NCBI GenBank assembly: GCA_030533445.1
Contig: CM060072.1
Location: forward strand, 12,987,875 to 13,051,874
DNA from: Cyprinodon diabolis
Taxonomy: Eukaryota; Chordata; Actinopteri; Cyprinodontiformes; Cyprinodontidae
Direction: 5' to 3'
DNA: 64,000 bases
Positions 34,135 through 43,745 of the stretch are shown here, piece after piece; position 1 is the first letter of the stretch; every line of letters starts with the position of its first letter. Below the pieces are notes generated by a model. It did not search any database and had not been told where the DNA came from. It was given only the letters and a program-made list of their open reading frames with translations. The position numbers and the translations under genes were made by a program.

Positions 34135-34831
34135 GATTGGTTCAGGAAGACCCCATATGCAGAACACCACGGAGACGGAAACTGGAGTAAAAGTTAACAA
34201 TGTTTATTGAACAATGGAACAATGAAAGAGTCAGGTACTGGTTCACTTCTGGGGATCTGGTTCACAGGTAACTGGAAAGGAGACAGTTCAGTTAGCCACG
34301 TAGCTGGTGAATGTGGAAATGTTATCTTCAGAGATCTACCTTGAAGAATCCGGGTTTGGCTTTGAGAGAGGCACTGTTGGTTCCAGAGACTGTTTGATTC
34401 AGCAGAGTTCAGTTTCAGCTTCAGCGTCTTGCATCTAACGATAGGACAGACCTTGGTTTTCCAGCTCTTAGTCCAGAGCAGCATGGGAAAATCCAGAGAA
34501 GGTTCTTCAGGTTTGGCTCTGAGGGCAGGCTCGACAGGTTAAGCTCATCCAGAGCTTACAGGACAAAAACAGGTTTCCTGTAGGCAGAGACAAAGGTAAT
34601 TAGTTTCCAGCTAGGAGACTAGAGGCAACAAAGATTTCACAGAGGAAGTTAGGCTCAGGTGCTAACCAAACTGGATAAACACTGCGGCGTTGATGCGAGG
34701 TCTGAGGGCTGCTTATATGGCGGAGGATCCTCCTGATGATGAGATGGGTTTCAGGTGTGTCGAAGGCTCAGCTCAAGAGGATCCACAGTGAACTCTGCTG
34801 GAGACAGGTGGTACAGCTCCAGATCCCAACA
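34129..34831 (-). repeat. Sushi copy 2, 5' LTR with promoter
   Basis: It runs TGTTGGGATCTG (34831 side) to CAATCATGACA (34129). The TATA element is CATATAAG (34718-34711). GCCGCAGTGTT starts 29 nt after the first T of TATAAG, the distance at which RNA polymerase II normally initiates, so the 11-mer is the predicted RNA 5' end. An aataaa-type signal lies near the far end (minus strand TTCAATAAACATTG, about 34200). Confidence 0.93.
34678..34688 (-). promoter_or_regulatory. predicted RNA 5' end and self-primer, copy 2
   Basis: The minus strand reads GCCGCAGTGTT. It sits 29 nt downstream of the TATA start and is perfectly complementary to the 11-base site just past the LTR. The same 11-mer and the same spacing occur at 15282-15272 (copy 1) and 48231-48221 (copy 3). 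Confidence 0.82.
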
Positions 34832-37564
34832 ATAATCTAATTAAAATCAAAATAACTCCAATTGGAGAAAAAGTTAAAACAATTAAATGCGGTCTGTTTA
34901 ACATAAGATCGCTTTCCTCTAAAAGTCTGCTAGTTAATGACTTGATTTGTGATAATCACATTGACTTGTTTTGCCTTACAGAAACCTGGCTGCAGCAAGA
35001 GGATTATGTGAGCCTCTCCTTTTTTAACTTTGTATCGTCCGCCAGGTCCTTACTCTGAATTTTTAGATGAGTTTTCAGAGTTCCTTTCTGATTTGGTATT
35101 AAATACTGACAGGGTCATCATAGTGGGAGATTTTAACATCCATGCTGACATTGAAGGCGATAGCTTAAGAGCAGCCTTTAATGCTATCTTAGACACTATT
35201 GGCTTTGTTCAAAATGTGAATAGTCCCTCACATTCTCATCTTCATACTTTGGATCTTGTGCTGACATACGGCATAGAATGTGAAGAAATAACAGTATTTC
35301 CTCACAACCCTGTCCTCTCTGACCACTTTCTAATAACCTTCAGGATTACTTTAACAGAGTTCTCCTCCCCCAAAAGAAGGTTCAATTTTAGTAGATCTTT
35401 ATCAGATAGTGCAGTTATAAATTTTAAAGAATCTGCTTCACTTTCTCTCTCCTCTGTGTCGCTGAGCAGTGCTGCAGAGTGCAAAAGCATAGCTTATTCC
35501 CCTTCACAGGTTGATGATTTTGTTGATGGGGTTGCTAGTTCTCTGCGTACTGCCTTAGACAACGCAGCTCCCTTGAAAATGAAAACCGTTGAAAATAGAA
35601 AGCTTGCTCCTTGGTTTAATGCAGAGCTGCGTACTTTGAAGCAAAATGCTAGGAAACTGGAGAGAAAATATCGCTCCACAGGCCTGCGGGAGTCCTTCCT
35701 AGTCTGGAAAAATGGTTTACTGCTGTATAAGAGGACCCTTTGTAAAGCAAGAGCAGCATACTTCTCCTCATTAATAGAGGAGAATAAGAATAATCCTAGA
35801 TTTCTTTTTAATACAGTTGCCAAACTCACCCAGAGCCATAGCTCTGTTGAACCGTCCATTCCACCTGCTCTTAGCAGCAATGATTTTATGGGATTCTTTA
35901 TAAATAAGATTGATCTTATTAAAAATAAGATCATAAGCACTCCTCTATCCGCGATTGTACCTGAGGTAGTCATGGAATCTGAACCGGGTTTAGACTGCTT
36001 TGATCCAGTTGAACTTTCTGAATTAGCAAAATTATTGTCTTCATCTAAGCCTTCAACTTGTATGTTAGATCCAGTTCCAACCAGGTTATTTAAGGAGGTA
36101 TTCCCTTTGATCTCCTCCTTCATTTTAGATGTGATTAATCTATCTCTGTTACAAGGATATGCACCTAAAGCTTTTAAGGTTGCTGTAATTAAACCTCTGC
36201 TTAAGAAACCGTCTCTTGACCCAGATGACTTGGTTAATTATAGACCTATATCCAATCTTCCTTTCTTATCCAAAATTCTTGAGAAAGTAGTTGCCAAACA
36301 AGTTTGCGACCACTTACACCATAATGAACTTTTTGAAGAGTTTCAGTCTGGCTTTAGAGCTCATCATAGCACTGAAACAGCTCTGGTGAAAGTCACTAAT
36401 GATATTCTCATGGCCTCAGATAATGGACTTGTATCTGTGCTCGTCCTGTTGGATCTTAGTGCTGCATTTGATACAGTTGACCATAATATTCTTTTAGAAA
36501 GACTTGAATATTTTGTTGGAATTAAAGGAACAGCACTAGACTGGTTTAAATCTTATCTATCTGATCGAATTCAGTTTGTTTATGTTAATGATAGATCTTC
36601 AACACGCTCAAAGGTTACCTGTGGAGTACCACAGGGATCAGTGCTAGGACCAATTCTCTTTACTTTATACATGCTCCCAATTGGTAGAGTTATTAGACAG
36701 CATGGGATTAATTTCCACTGTAATGCTGATGATACCCAGCTATATCTGTCTATAAATCCAGATGAAGCTAACCCATTACATAGATTACAGGCATGTCTTG
36801 AAGACATAAAAACCTGGATGACTCTTAACTTTCTGCTTCTGAATGCAGACAAAACAGAAGTTATAGTCTTTGGACCAGAGTCTCTGAAAAAGAAGCTGAT
36901 TAGCTAGTCACTTCATTTGGATGGGATTAAACTGATTTCAGATAATACAGTAAAAAATCTTGGTGTTATTTTTGATCAGGACCTGTCATTTAAATCCCAT
37001 ATCAAAGAGGTTTCTAGAATTTCCTTCTTTCATCTGAGGAACATTGCAAAAATTAGAAATCTCCTTTCCAGGGGTGATGCTGAGAAACTAGTCCATGCAT
37101 TTGTTACTTCAAGGCTGGACTGTTGTAATTCTTTACTATCAGGAAGTCCACAAACTGTAGTTAAAAGCCTTCAGCTGATCCAAAATGCTGCAGCCAGAGT
37201 TCTGATGAAAATTAAAAAGAGAGATCATATCTCTCCTATCCTGACTTCTCTCCATTGGCTTCCTGTTAAATCAAGAATAGAATTTAAAATCCTCCTTCTC
37301 ACATATAAAGCCTTAAATGGCCAAGCTCCATCTTATATCATAGATTTGATTGTTCCTTATGTTCCTAACAGAGCACTTCGCTCTCAATCTGCAGGTTTAC
37401 TAGTGGTTTCTAGAATTTCTAAAAGTAGAATGGGAGGCAGATCTTTTAGTTATCAGGCTCCTCTCCTGTGGAACCAACTACCAGTTTTAGTCCGTGAGGC
37501 AGACACTCTGTCTACTTTTAAGACTAGGCTTAAAACTTTCCTTTTTGATAAAGCTTATAGTTAG

Positions 37565-38290
37565 GGTGGCTCAGGTTATCCTGAGCTATCTCTATAGTTA
37601 TGCTGCTATAGGCTTAGACTTCTGGAGGACATAGGGACCCCCATCTCATCATTCTGCTTCATTCTCTCTCTATTCTCCTATTCTGCAGAATCTGTTTGTT
37701 CAATCTCTAACCTTCTGCTCTCTCTGCTTTTCCTCAGAGTAGCTTTGCCTCGTCTGTTCCTGTTTGGCTGTGACGTCATCCAGGAAAGAAACATCAGCTG
37801 TGCTGCTTCCATCAACACCCTTGTTTGTAGATGTTGGAGATCGGCCTGTCTTCAGGTGTGGTCCTGTTTCTCTGGCCGTGGCTGGGTGGATGTGCTTTCT
37901 TCATCCTCTGGCATGGGAGCTGCCTTGGAGCTCGTCTGCCTGGCTGTGTGTTTCCTGGACGGGGCCGCCTTTTACAGCTGCTTTTTGTATCTCTGCTTCT
38001 GTCTCCTTGAACCCCAGTCGGCCTCGGCAGATGGCCGCTCACACTGAGCCTGGTTCTGCTGGAGGTTTCTTCCTGTTAAAAGGAAGTTTTTCCTCTCCAC
38101 TGTCGCTACAAGCATGCTTAGTGTGAGGGATTGTATTTGAGTCAATGAGTCAATGCAATCAACTGGTGTTCCTTAGATAGAAAACTTTGTATCAATTTGA
38201 CTATATGATGTGGTTGAACTGTAAAGTGCCTTGAGATGACATGTGTTGTGAATTTGGCGCTATATAAATAAACTGAATTGAATTCATTTA
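37565..38290 (+). mobile_element. L2 LINE 3' UTR
   Basis: It starts gggtggctcaggttatcctg after the ORF2 stop and ends with cgctatataaataaactgaattg. Two shorter fragments of the same UTR occur in the window on the minus strand (17415-17505 and 21520-21605). The central part, about 37740-38050, is GC-richer with long but meaningless open frames on both strands. Confidence 0.8.
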
Positions 38291-40599
38291 TTCATTTGAA
38301 TGGGCCAAATAACAAGCTTAGGCTTTAGGTCATCAACCAAGAGAGAGTGAAAAAAAACCCTATGAAGCATCAAGGTGTATAATTTCATCTGTTATTATTT
38401 TGTCAGTGTTCCAAACTGAAGGTGATACTGGTCAATATGTCTTGTCCTACGTATTAGTCTAGCAGGTTCCAGTCCTCTACCCACCCTGGAATGCATCACT
38501 CCAAAAAACAGGAGGTGTGCACAGGATGTACTGAAATAGGCATGATAGTCCAGTAGCTATAGCCAGACATGTGGACACAATCATGCAAGAAGTGCGTGTA
38601 AAGGTTAATGGATACATATTGGCTTATTGCAATCACAATGCCCGTGTCAGACATTAGAATACAGACAGATCAATGTGTAGTGGGACTGTAAACTCTTAAA
38701 GGTCATTAGTCCCTGCACCTCAGTTTGAGCTGAGATCACAGAGGTGAGGTGACACATTGTCTCCAGATGTGCCCAAAACCTGCTGACACTGTTAGAAGAT
38801 ATACATTTTTTTTTATCTTAACAGCAATTCAAATTTTCAAGTTTGCAAAAGTGGATTTGAGAGAGTGGAGTTTTGCTTATTTTTTACAAAATAAACGTAT
38901 ATCTGCAAAAAAAGAAACAAAGGTAATGGATGGACATATTCCTCTGTGCTGCTCACCTGAAAACCATTAGTTCTCACTTATAATATTAAAATTGTGAGTA
39001 ATATTTGATACTATTTCTTAAATGTGAGGTGATTTCAAAGTAACACTGTTCAGTCTGTTTTATCATTCCCACAGCAGCTCTATGTGTTTTGCAGTCTTTG
39101 TATCTTATGAATACAGGTCAACACTGTTTTAGTGCTTATGAATATTAACACCCTTTTGATAGTTCTCAGCAGGAAAACCTGGCTTCTGTTTCATTTCATG
39201 AAAAAATAAACAACATCCCTAGACACACGTTTCAACTCGAAAGAAACGCCTCTGAAAAATGTAGAAAAGGAACCAAAACTGTGGATGATAGGTTTAAATC
39301 TTTTTTACACTTTTTTACAGTTCAAGCGCAAACCTTTGGTTGTTGACTACTTACAAACTAAACAGAAATGAAACAAATTTAATTCTATTTAACCAAATAA
39401 CCATTGTTTTATCCTGGGGCATAGAATTTGATGATCATGTCTTTACTCTGTAGACACAAATATCCCTTTAAAGTACTTTAAAGGCCAAAAATGTCCAGTT
39501 TTAATTATTATAGAGTTTACAAGTACAACCAAATTCATTCCATACTTAATTTGAACACAATTGAATAGGGTCCAGTTAAACACATGATTATAACAAAACT
39601 AGTTATACCATTTATGCCAACTGGTTAAAAGATACCTGTGAAAGTCATTCAAATCAGATCACTCATTACCTCTGCATCGATTACTTAAATCCCATGTGGA
39701 GACAGTGAAGAGAAATCCACTTCTAGCCTACATCACTTTTCTAACATAACTACTTAATTAAATGTACCATCACAAAAATCCAACTGTGTTTGACAGCAAC
39801 CCCTTGTTCTTTCTCCCAGTGGTGGTATGATTATGGTAGAGAACTTTCTCTGAGTCAAACAACCGTCCAATCACTGACAAGATATCAGTCTGACAACATA
39901 CTGCGCAAAACAGTGCAGCTTAGCTTAGAGTTGTGGGACAGTCACTAGACAGAGGTTGTTTTGCATTCATTTTGATTTTCAATATATTTTTTTTCAAATT
40001 GGTGCACATTTGGTTGGTAGCTATGTCAAGAAAGTCTGGGTGTGTACATTCGCCCCCTAGAAGGCTAAATGAGGAGGATGACATGGAGCAGAGTCAGAGC
40101 CAAAGAGGGTATACTTCCTCAACCGCTGCTCTTTACCAAATAGATTTTTTTTTTGTAGAAAAAGAACATGATAATGGTTTAGTATCAGTATATATGCTAG
40201 CTTTTTAAAACAAACATATGGACAAATCAAACCACTTTTCATTATATGTAACCTGGCTCAGGTTGATTAGATGTCTTGATTTGTGTGAACAGTGTACCGT
40301 TTTTAATGCTGTTCCAACATCCCAATGATGAAGGAATGTGTTGAAACATATTCACAGGCACTTTTCCTAAATGTGAAGAAAGCAAAGCTGCATTCGTGTG
40401 CTATGCAATCAGCAAGCTTTGAACAACTCTCTTAAAACAGGACAAGCAAAGGATTATAATATTAAATATGATGAAAACTATATTTAAAGATAAGACATGG
40501 AAGCCACAACAAAGACTGCCAAAGGGTTTATAACTGAGTGAGGCCAGTGACCAGTCTCAGAGAGCTTTCTGTCGTGTTTGCTAAAGTTTTTTCAATTTG
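38291..40599. other. unassigned sequence
   Basis: This is AT-rich unique-looking DNA. I recognise no gene, RNA or repeat in it. Confidence 0.5.
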
Positions 40600-40655
40600 T
40601 TTTCAAACTGAATAAACTTTGGTCAAATAAAAAAAAAAATATATATATATAAACA
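40600..40655. repeat. A-rich tract with short TA array
   Basis: An A run (about 40629-40639) is followed by a 14-bp TA run. This may be the tail of a retroposed sequence or a simple repeat. Confidence 0.6.
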
Positions 40656-41084
40656 GCGCTGTCTGCCTTGTCTAAATGACAGTGGGTTTGTCGAAGTGGT
40701 TGTATGATGACATCTCCAGCTCAATGGTGATATGAAAGCTACAGGGGTTCCTGATAGATGCTTGTTTGGTTGCTGGGTCGGAATAACAGGTGTCTCTAAG
40801 ACCATCATGATGTGGGATGACAGAGTGCAATGTCTATAGTCATTAAGGACTTTACTTTAGTAGCAGAACAAGATAGGCACCGTCTTCCGGCTCAGGCCAA
40901 AGTTGAAGAGGTGCCACAGAATCCAATAAAACTACACAGGCCTTTAGAACTGTGGGGCTGATACCATTTGGACCTGGTACCTTACACTAGTTCAGTGTCT
41001 CTAGTTGCCTCTTCACTTGACTTCCAGAGGCAGACAGATGGAAGGGGGAGGGAGCAGCATCATCTTCTGATTTGCCTGACAACA

Positions 41085-41165
41085 ACCCCATAACAGGCAT
41101 GCTGTCCTCAAGGGCCACTGTCCTGCAGGTTTTAAACATTTCACTGCTTCAGTTGAGGATATGAT
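41085..41165. mobile_element. fragment of the 203-bp hAT MITE family
   Basis: The segment aggcatgctgtcctcaaggg followed by ccactgtcctgcaggtttta matches one half of the element at 1537-1739 with the ctcgg core mutated. Only one arm survives. Confidence 0.6.
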
Positions 41166-41318
41166 CACGCAGCCATGTTTTAGTGAAACACATAATAGTG
41201 CATGCAATCTCACATTGTCAATAATTATTACACTTAGACTTGAACTTAGACTTTGACTCAACTTTATTTATCCCTTTGGATTACTTCCTCAGGGAAATTC
41301 TGGTTCCAGTGGCTTATA

Positions 41319-42452
41319 TACACTCACCGGCCACTTTATTAGGCACACCTGTCCAACTGCTCGTTAACACTTAATTTCTAAGCAGTTAATCACATGGCGG
41401 CAACTCAGTGCATTTAGGCATGTAGACATGGTTAAGACAATCTCCTGCAGTTCAAACCGAGCATCAGTATGGGGAAGAAAGGTGATTTGAGGGACTTTGA
41501 ACATGGCATGATTGTTGGTGCCAGAAGGGCTGGTCTGAGTATTTCAGAAACTGCTGATCTACTGGGATTTTCACGCACAACCATCTCTAGGGTTTACAGA
41601 GAATGGTCAGAAAAATAAAAAACATCCAGTGAGCAGCAGTTCTGTGGGCGGAAATGCCTTGTTGATGCCAGAGGTCAGAGGAGAACGGCCAGACTGGTTC
41701 GAGCTGATAGAAGGGCAACAGTGACTCAAATAACCACCCGTTACAACCAAGGTGGGCAGAAGAGCATCTCTGAACCCACAGTACGTCGAACTTTGAGGCA
41801 GATGGGCTACAGCAGCAGAAGACCACACCGGGTGCCACTCCTTTCAGCTAAGAACAGGAAACTGAGGCTACAATTTGCACAAGCTCATCGAATTGGACAA
41901 TAGAAGATTGGAAAAACGTTGCCTGGTCTGATGAGTCTCGATTTCTGCTGCAACATTCGGATGGTAGGGTCAGAATTTCTTGGCACTCTTTGGGCCCCTT
42001 GGAACCAATTGAGCATCGTTGCAACGCCACAGCCTACCTGAGTATTGTTGCTGACCATGTCCATCCCTTTATGACCACAATGTACCCAACTTCTGATGGC
42101 TACTTTCAGCAGGATAATGCGCCATGTCATAAAGCTGGAATCATCTCAGACTGGTTTCTTGAACATGACAATGAGTTCACTGTACTCAAATGGCCTCCAC
42201 AGTCACCAGATCTCAATCCAATAGAGCATCTTTGGGATGTGGTGGAACGGGAGATTCGCATCATGGATGTGCAGCCGACAAATCTGCGGCAACTGTGTGA
42301 TGCCATCATGTCAATATGGACCAAACTCCCTGAGGAATGCTTCCAGCACATTGTTGAATCTATGCCACGTAGAATTGAGGCAGTTCTGAAGGCAAAAGGG
42401 GGTCCAACCCGTTACTAGCATGGGGTACCTAATAAAGTGGCCGGTGATTGTA
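41319..42452 (+). mobile_element. Tc1/mariner element inside a LINE tail
   Basis: The element is 41321-42450 (1130 bp), flanked by TA at 41319-41320 and 42451-42452. Ends are CACTCACCGGCCACTTTATT and, read in reverse, CAATCACCGGCCACTTTATT, so the terminal inverted repeat is short (~26 bp). It splits the LINE 3' UTR described at 41235-43285. Internal deletion and stops make it inactive. Confidence 0.92.
41469..42418 (+). pseudogene. Tc1-like transposase, broken
   Basis: It begins MGKKGDLRDFEHGMIVGARR with a paired-type helix-turn-helix (ISETADLLGFSRTTISRVYR). An in-frame TAA at 41616-41618 follows the first HTH. A second DNA-binding stretch (ISEPTVRRTLRQMGYSSRRP) is intact. A frameshift near 41890 moves the reading to WTIEDWKNVAWSDESRF, the first catalytic Asp. 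About 30 codons are missing after HSDGRVRI. The rest is open and has FQQDNAPCH (second Asp) and SPDLNPIEHLWD (the Glu of DD34E), ending KAKGGPTRY at 42418. All three catalytic residues survive, but the protein cannot be made in one piece. Confidence 0.9.
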
Positions 42453-43467
42453 GAGTACAAAGGGCAGAGTTAAGGCAAGATGCCACTAAAGATAAAATAC
42501 AACAGACAATATAAAACGACTGTTTATGTACAAAAAAAGCATTGAAAATAAGAAAATAAAAGTTGTAATTTCCTAGAATATGTTTCCTATATGTATAAAA
42601 AACATCTGCATAATAGAGAGCTAAGGAAAGATAGTTGACCTGGATTATTGCACTTGCTCAGTAGAGATGTACTGATCTTATATATAAGTAAAACGAAATA
42701 CACAGGGTACACAATAGTTGGTATGTGTTATTGCACAGTGAGAAAGAAGAACATTGCATGAGTGACAATAGGTAATATTTTGCATAAGATGTCCAAGGAG
42801 GTGTGCTGACCCTTGTCCCTCTTGGTATCACCTCCTCCTTTCCCCAAGTGGGGAGTTGTACAGCTTGATTGCTTGAGGAACAAAGGAGTTCAACAGCCTG
42901 TTGGTCCTGCATTTGGGGGGGAGCATTCTCCCACTGATCAGGCTCCTCTGAAAGGTGAAGACACTGTACAGAGGATGGTTGGCATTGTTCATAATGTCCA
43001 GCAGTTAAGTGTCCTTGTCTCGGCCACCTACTCCAGAGAGTCTAGCTTCTTGCCAATCACAGAGCCGGCTCACCTCACCATTTTGTCCAGTCTGGAGGTG
43101 TCCTTCTTGGATGTGCTGCTCCCCCTGTACACCACAGTGTAGAAGAGGACACTGGTAACCACAGACCAGTAGAACATTTCCAACAGCTTATTACATGACC
43201 TCAGCCTCCTCTGAAAGTACATCCTGCTCTGTGTCTTCCTGTGCTTCTTGTATTGAAAATTATAAGATATTTCTTGAATTTTCAACTTTTCTCTTTTCTC
43301 CTGCTTTAATACTTGGTGCCTACTTGTTAACTCAGCTGGTAATTGCAGAAACAGTTGAAATATTAGTTTAGCTTTGAGATTATTATGAGCTACTCTGTGG
43401 TTTATATAACAAACTGCTACAGTTACATATCGTTAAAAAATGTCAAAAAAAGGTCAAGGAGACTTGA

Positions 43468-43745
43468 CCAAAGCGCTTTACACTACATTCATTCACCCAT
43501 TCACACACACAATCACACACTGATGGTGGCAAGCTACATTGTACCCACAGCTGCCCTGGGGCTCACTGACAGACGCGGGGCTGCCGTACACTGGCGCCAC
43601 CGGGCCCTCTGAGCACCATCAGTAGACAGTGCAGGTGAAGTGTCTTGCCCAAGGACACAACGACACTGAAAGTCGGGGCTTGAACCGTCAATCCTTCGTT
43701 TTCAGGGTAAACTCCTACATCCAACGCCACTGTCAGCAAAACTAA
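43468..43745 (-). mobile_element. tRNA-derived SINE
   Basis: On the minus strand an A-box-like stretch (TGGCGTTGGATGTAGG, about 43743-43728) is followed by a good B box (GGTTCAAGCCC, 43686-43676), then a body with gtcctTGGGCAAGACACTTC and cagagggcccggtgg. The sequence ends with a CA-repeat-containing part and aaagcgctttgg-like tail. The Pol III promoter boxes with an unrelated 3' body identify it as a SINE. It looks less decayed than the one at 17895-18082. Confidence 0.7.

Larger units (their letters stand above)
29039..34836 (-). mobile_element. Sushi/Tf1-type LTR retrotransposon, copy 2 (young)
   Basis: The element is 29044-34831 (5788 bp) on the minus strand, with the duplication ataat at 29039-29043 and 34832-34836. 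LTRs of 704 and 703 bp differ at only a handful of positions that I could see, so the insertion is recent. Layout from the 5' side: LTR 34129-34831, primer-binding site 34117-34127, gag to 33073, pol to 29816 in the -1 frame, polypurine tract about 29748-29760, LTR 29044-29747. Pol has a C-terminal chromodomain, the mark of chromoviruses, the group that includes Tf1 and Sushi. Gag has one premature stop. There is no envelope gene. Confidence 0.96.
28894..37564 (+). pseudogene. L2 LINE ORF2 (endonuclease-RT), interrupted
   Basis: ORF2 starts at ATG 28894. Its first 50 codons end at 29043 and continue in the same frame at 34837 after the Sushi insert. The endonuclease starts with [14 protein letters not shown] and [16 protein letters not shown] (34885-35010). 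The frame then jumps: a segment expected between LTETWL and YRPPGP is missing and the frame shifts near 35010-35030. From about 35030 it continues with [21 protein letters not shown] motifs [32 protein letters not shown] and [13 protein letters not shown], then NADDTQLYL, where YADD is usual (AAT at 36722-36724). An in-frame TAG lies at 36905-36907; downstream the same frame stays open to 37563. The first residue usually shown at 35030 is a TTG codon, not a real start. Confidence 0.88.
27770..38290 (+). mobile_element. L2-type LINE, near full length, split by Sushi copy 2
   Basis: The element has a ~250-bp 5' UTR, ORF1 (28021-28884), ORF2 (28894 to 37563 after removing the insert), and a ~720-bp 3' UTR ending gcgctatataaataaactgaattgaatt. 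L2 elements of fish end in short TGAAT-type repeats, and this copy ends the same way. Removing 29044-34831 and one copy of ataat rejoins ORF2 in frame, so the LINE was intact at that point when the Sushi element landed. An internal deletion in the endonuclease and an in-frame stop near the ORF2 end make the copy inactive. Outer limits are approximate because no clear TSD was found. Confidence 0.85.
41235..43285 (-). pseudogene. LINE 3' end split by a Tc1 element
   Basis: On the minus strand, 43285 to about 43070 encodes KHRKTQSRMYFQRRLRSCNK, LLEMFYWSVVTSVLFYTVVY and DKMVR, the C-terminal helix-rich end of a fish LINE ORF2. A stop and a 3' UTR follow (43070-42453), and on the other side of the Tc1 insertion the terminal part (41318-41235) has ccctgaggaagtaatccaaa, ggataaataaag and tctaagttcaagtctaag tail. 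A TAA at the ORF end and mutations after GSVIGKKLD make this a decayed piece. The clade within the CR1/L2/Rex group is unclear. Confidence 0.65.

Noticed and set aside
37745..38126. Overlapping open frames with Trp/Cys-rich sequence
   Set aside because: The segment is L2 3' UTR; open frames exist on both strands and other fragments of this UTR in the window do not keep them.
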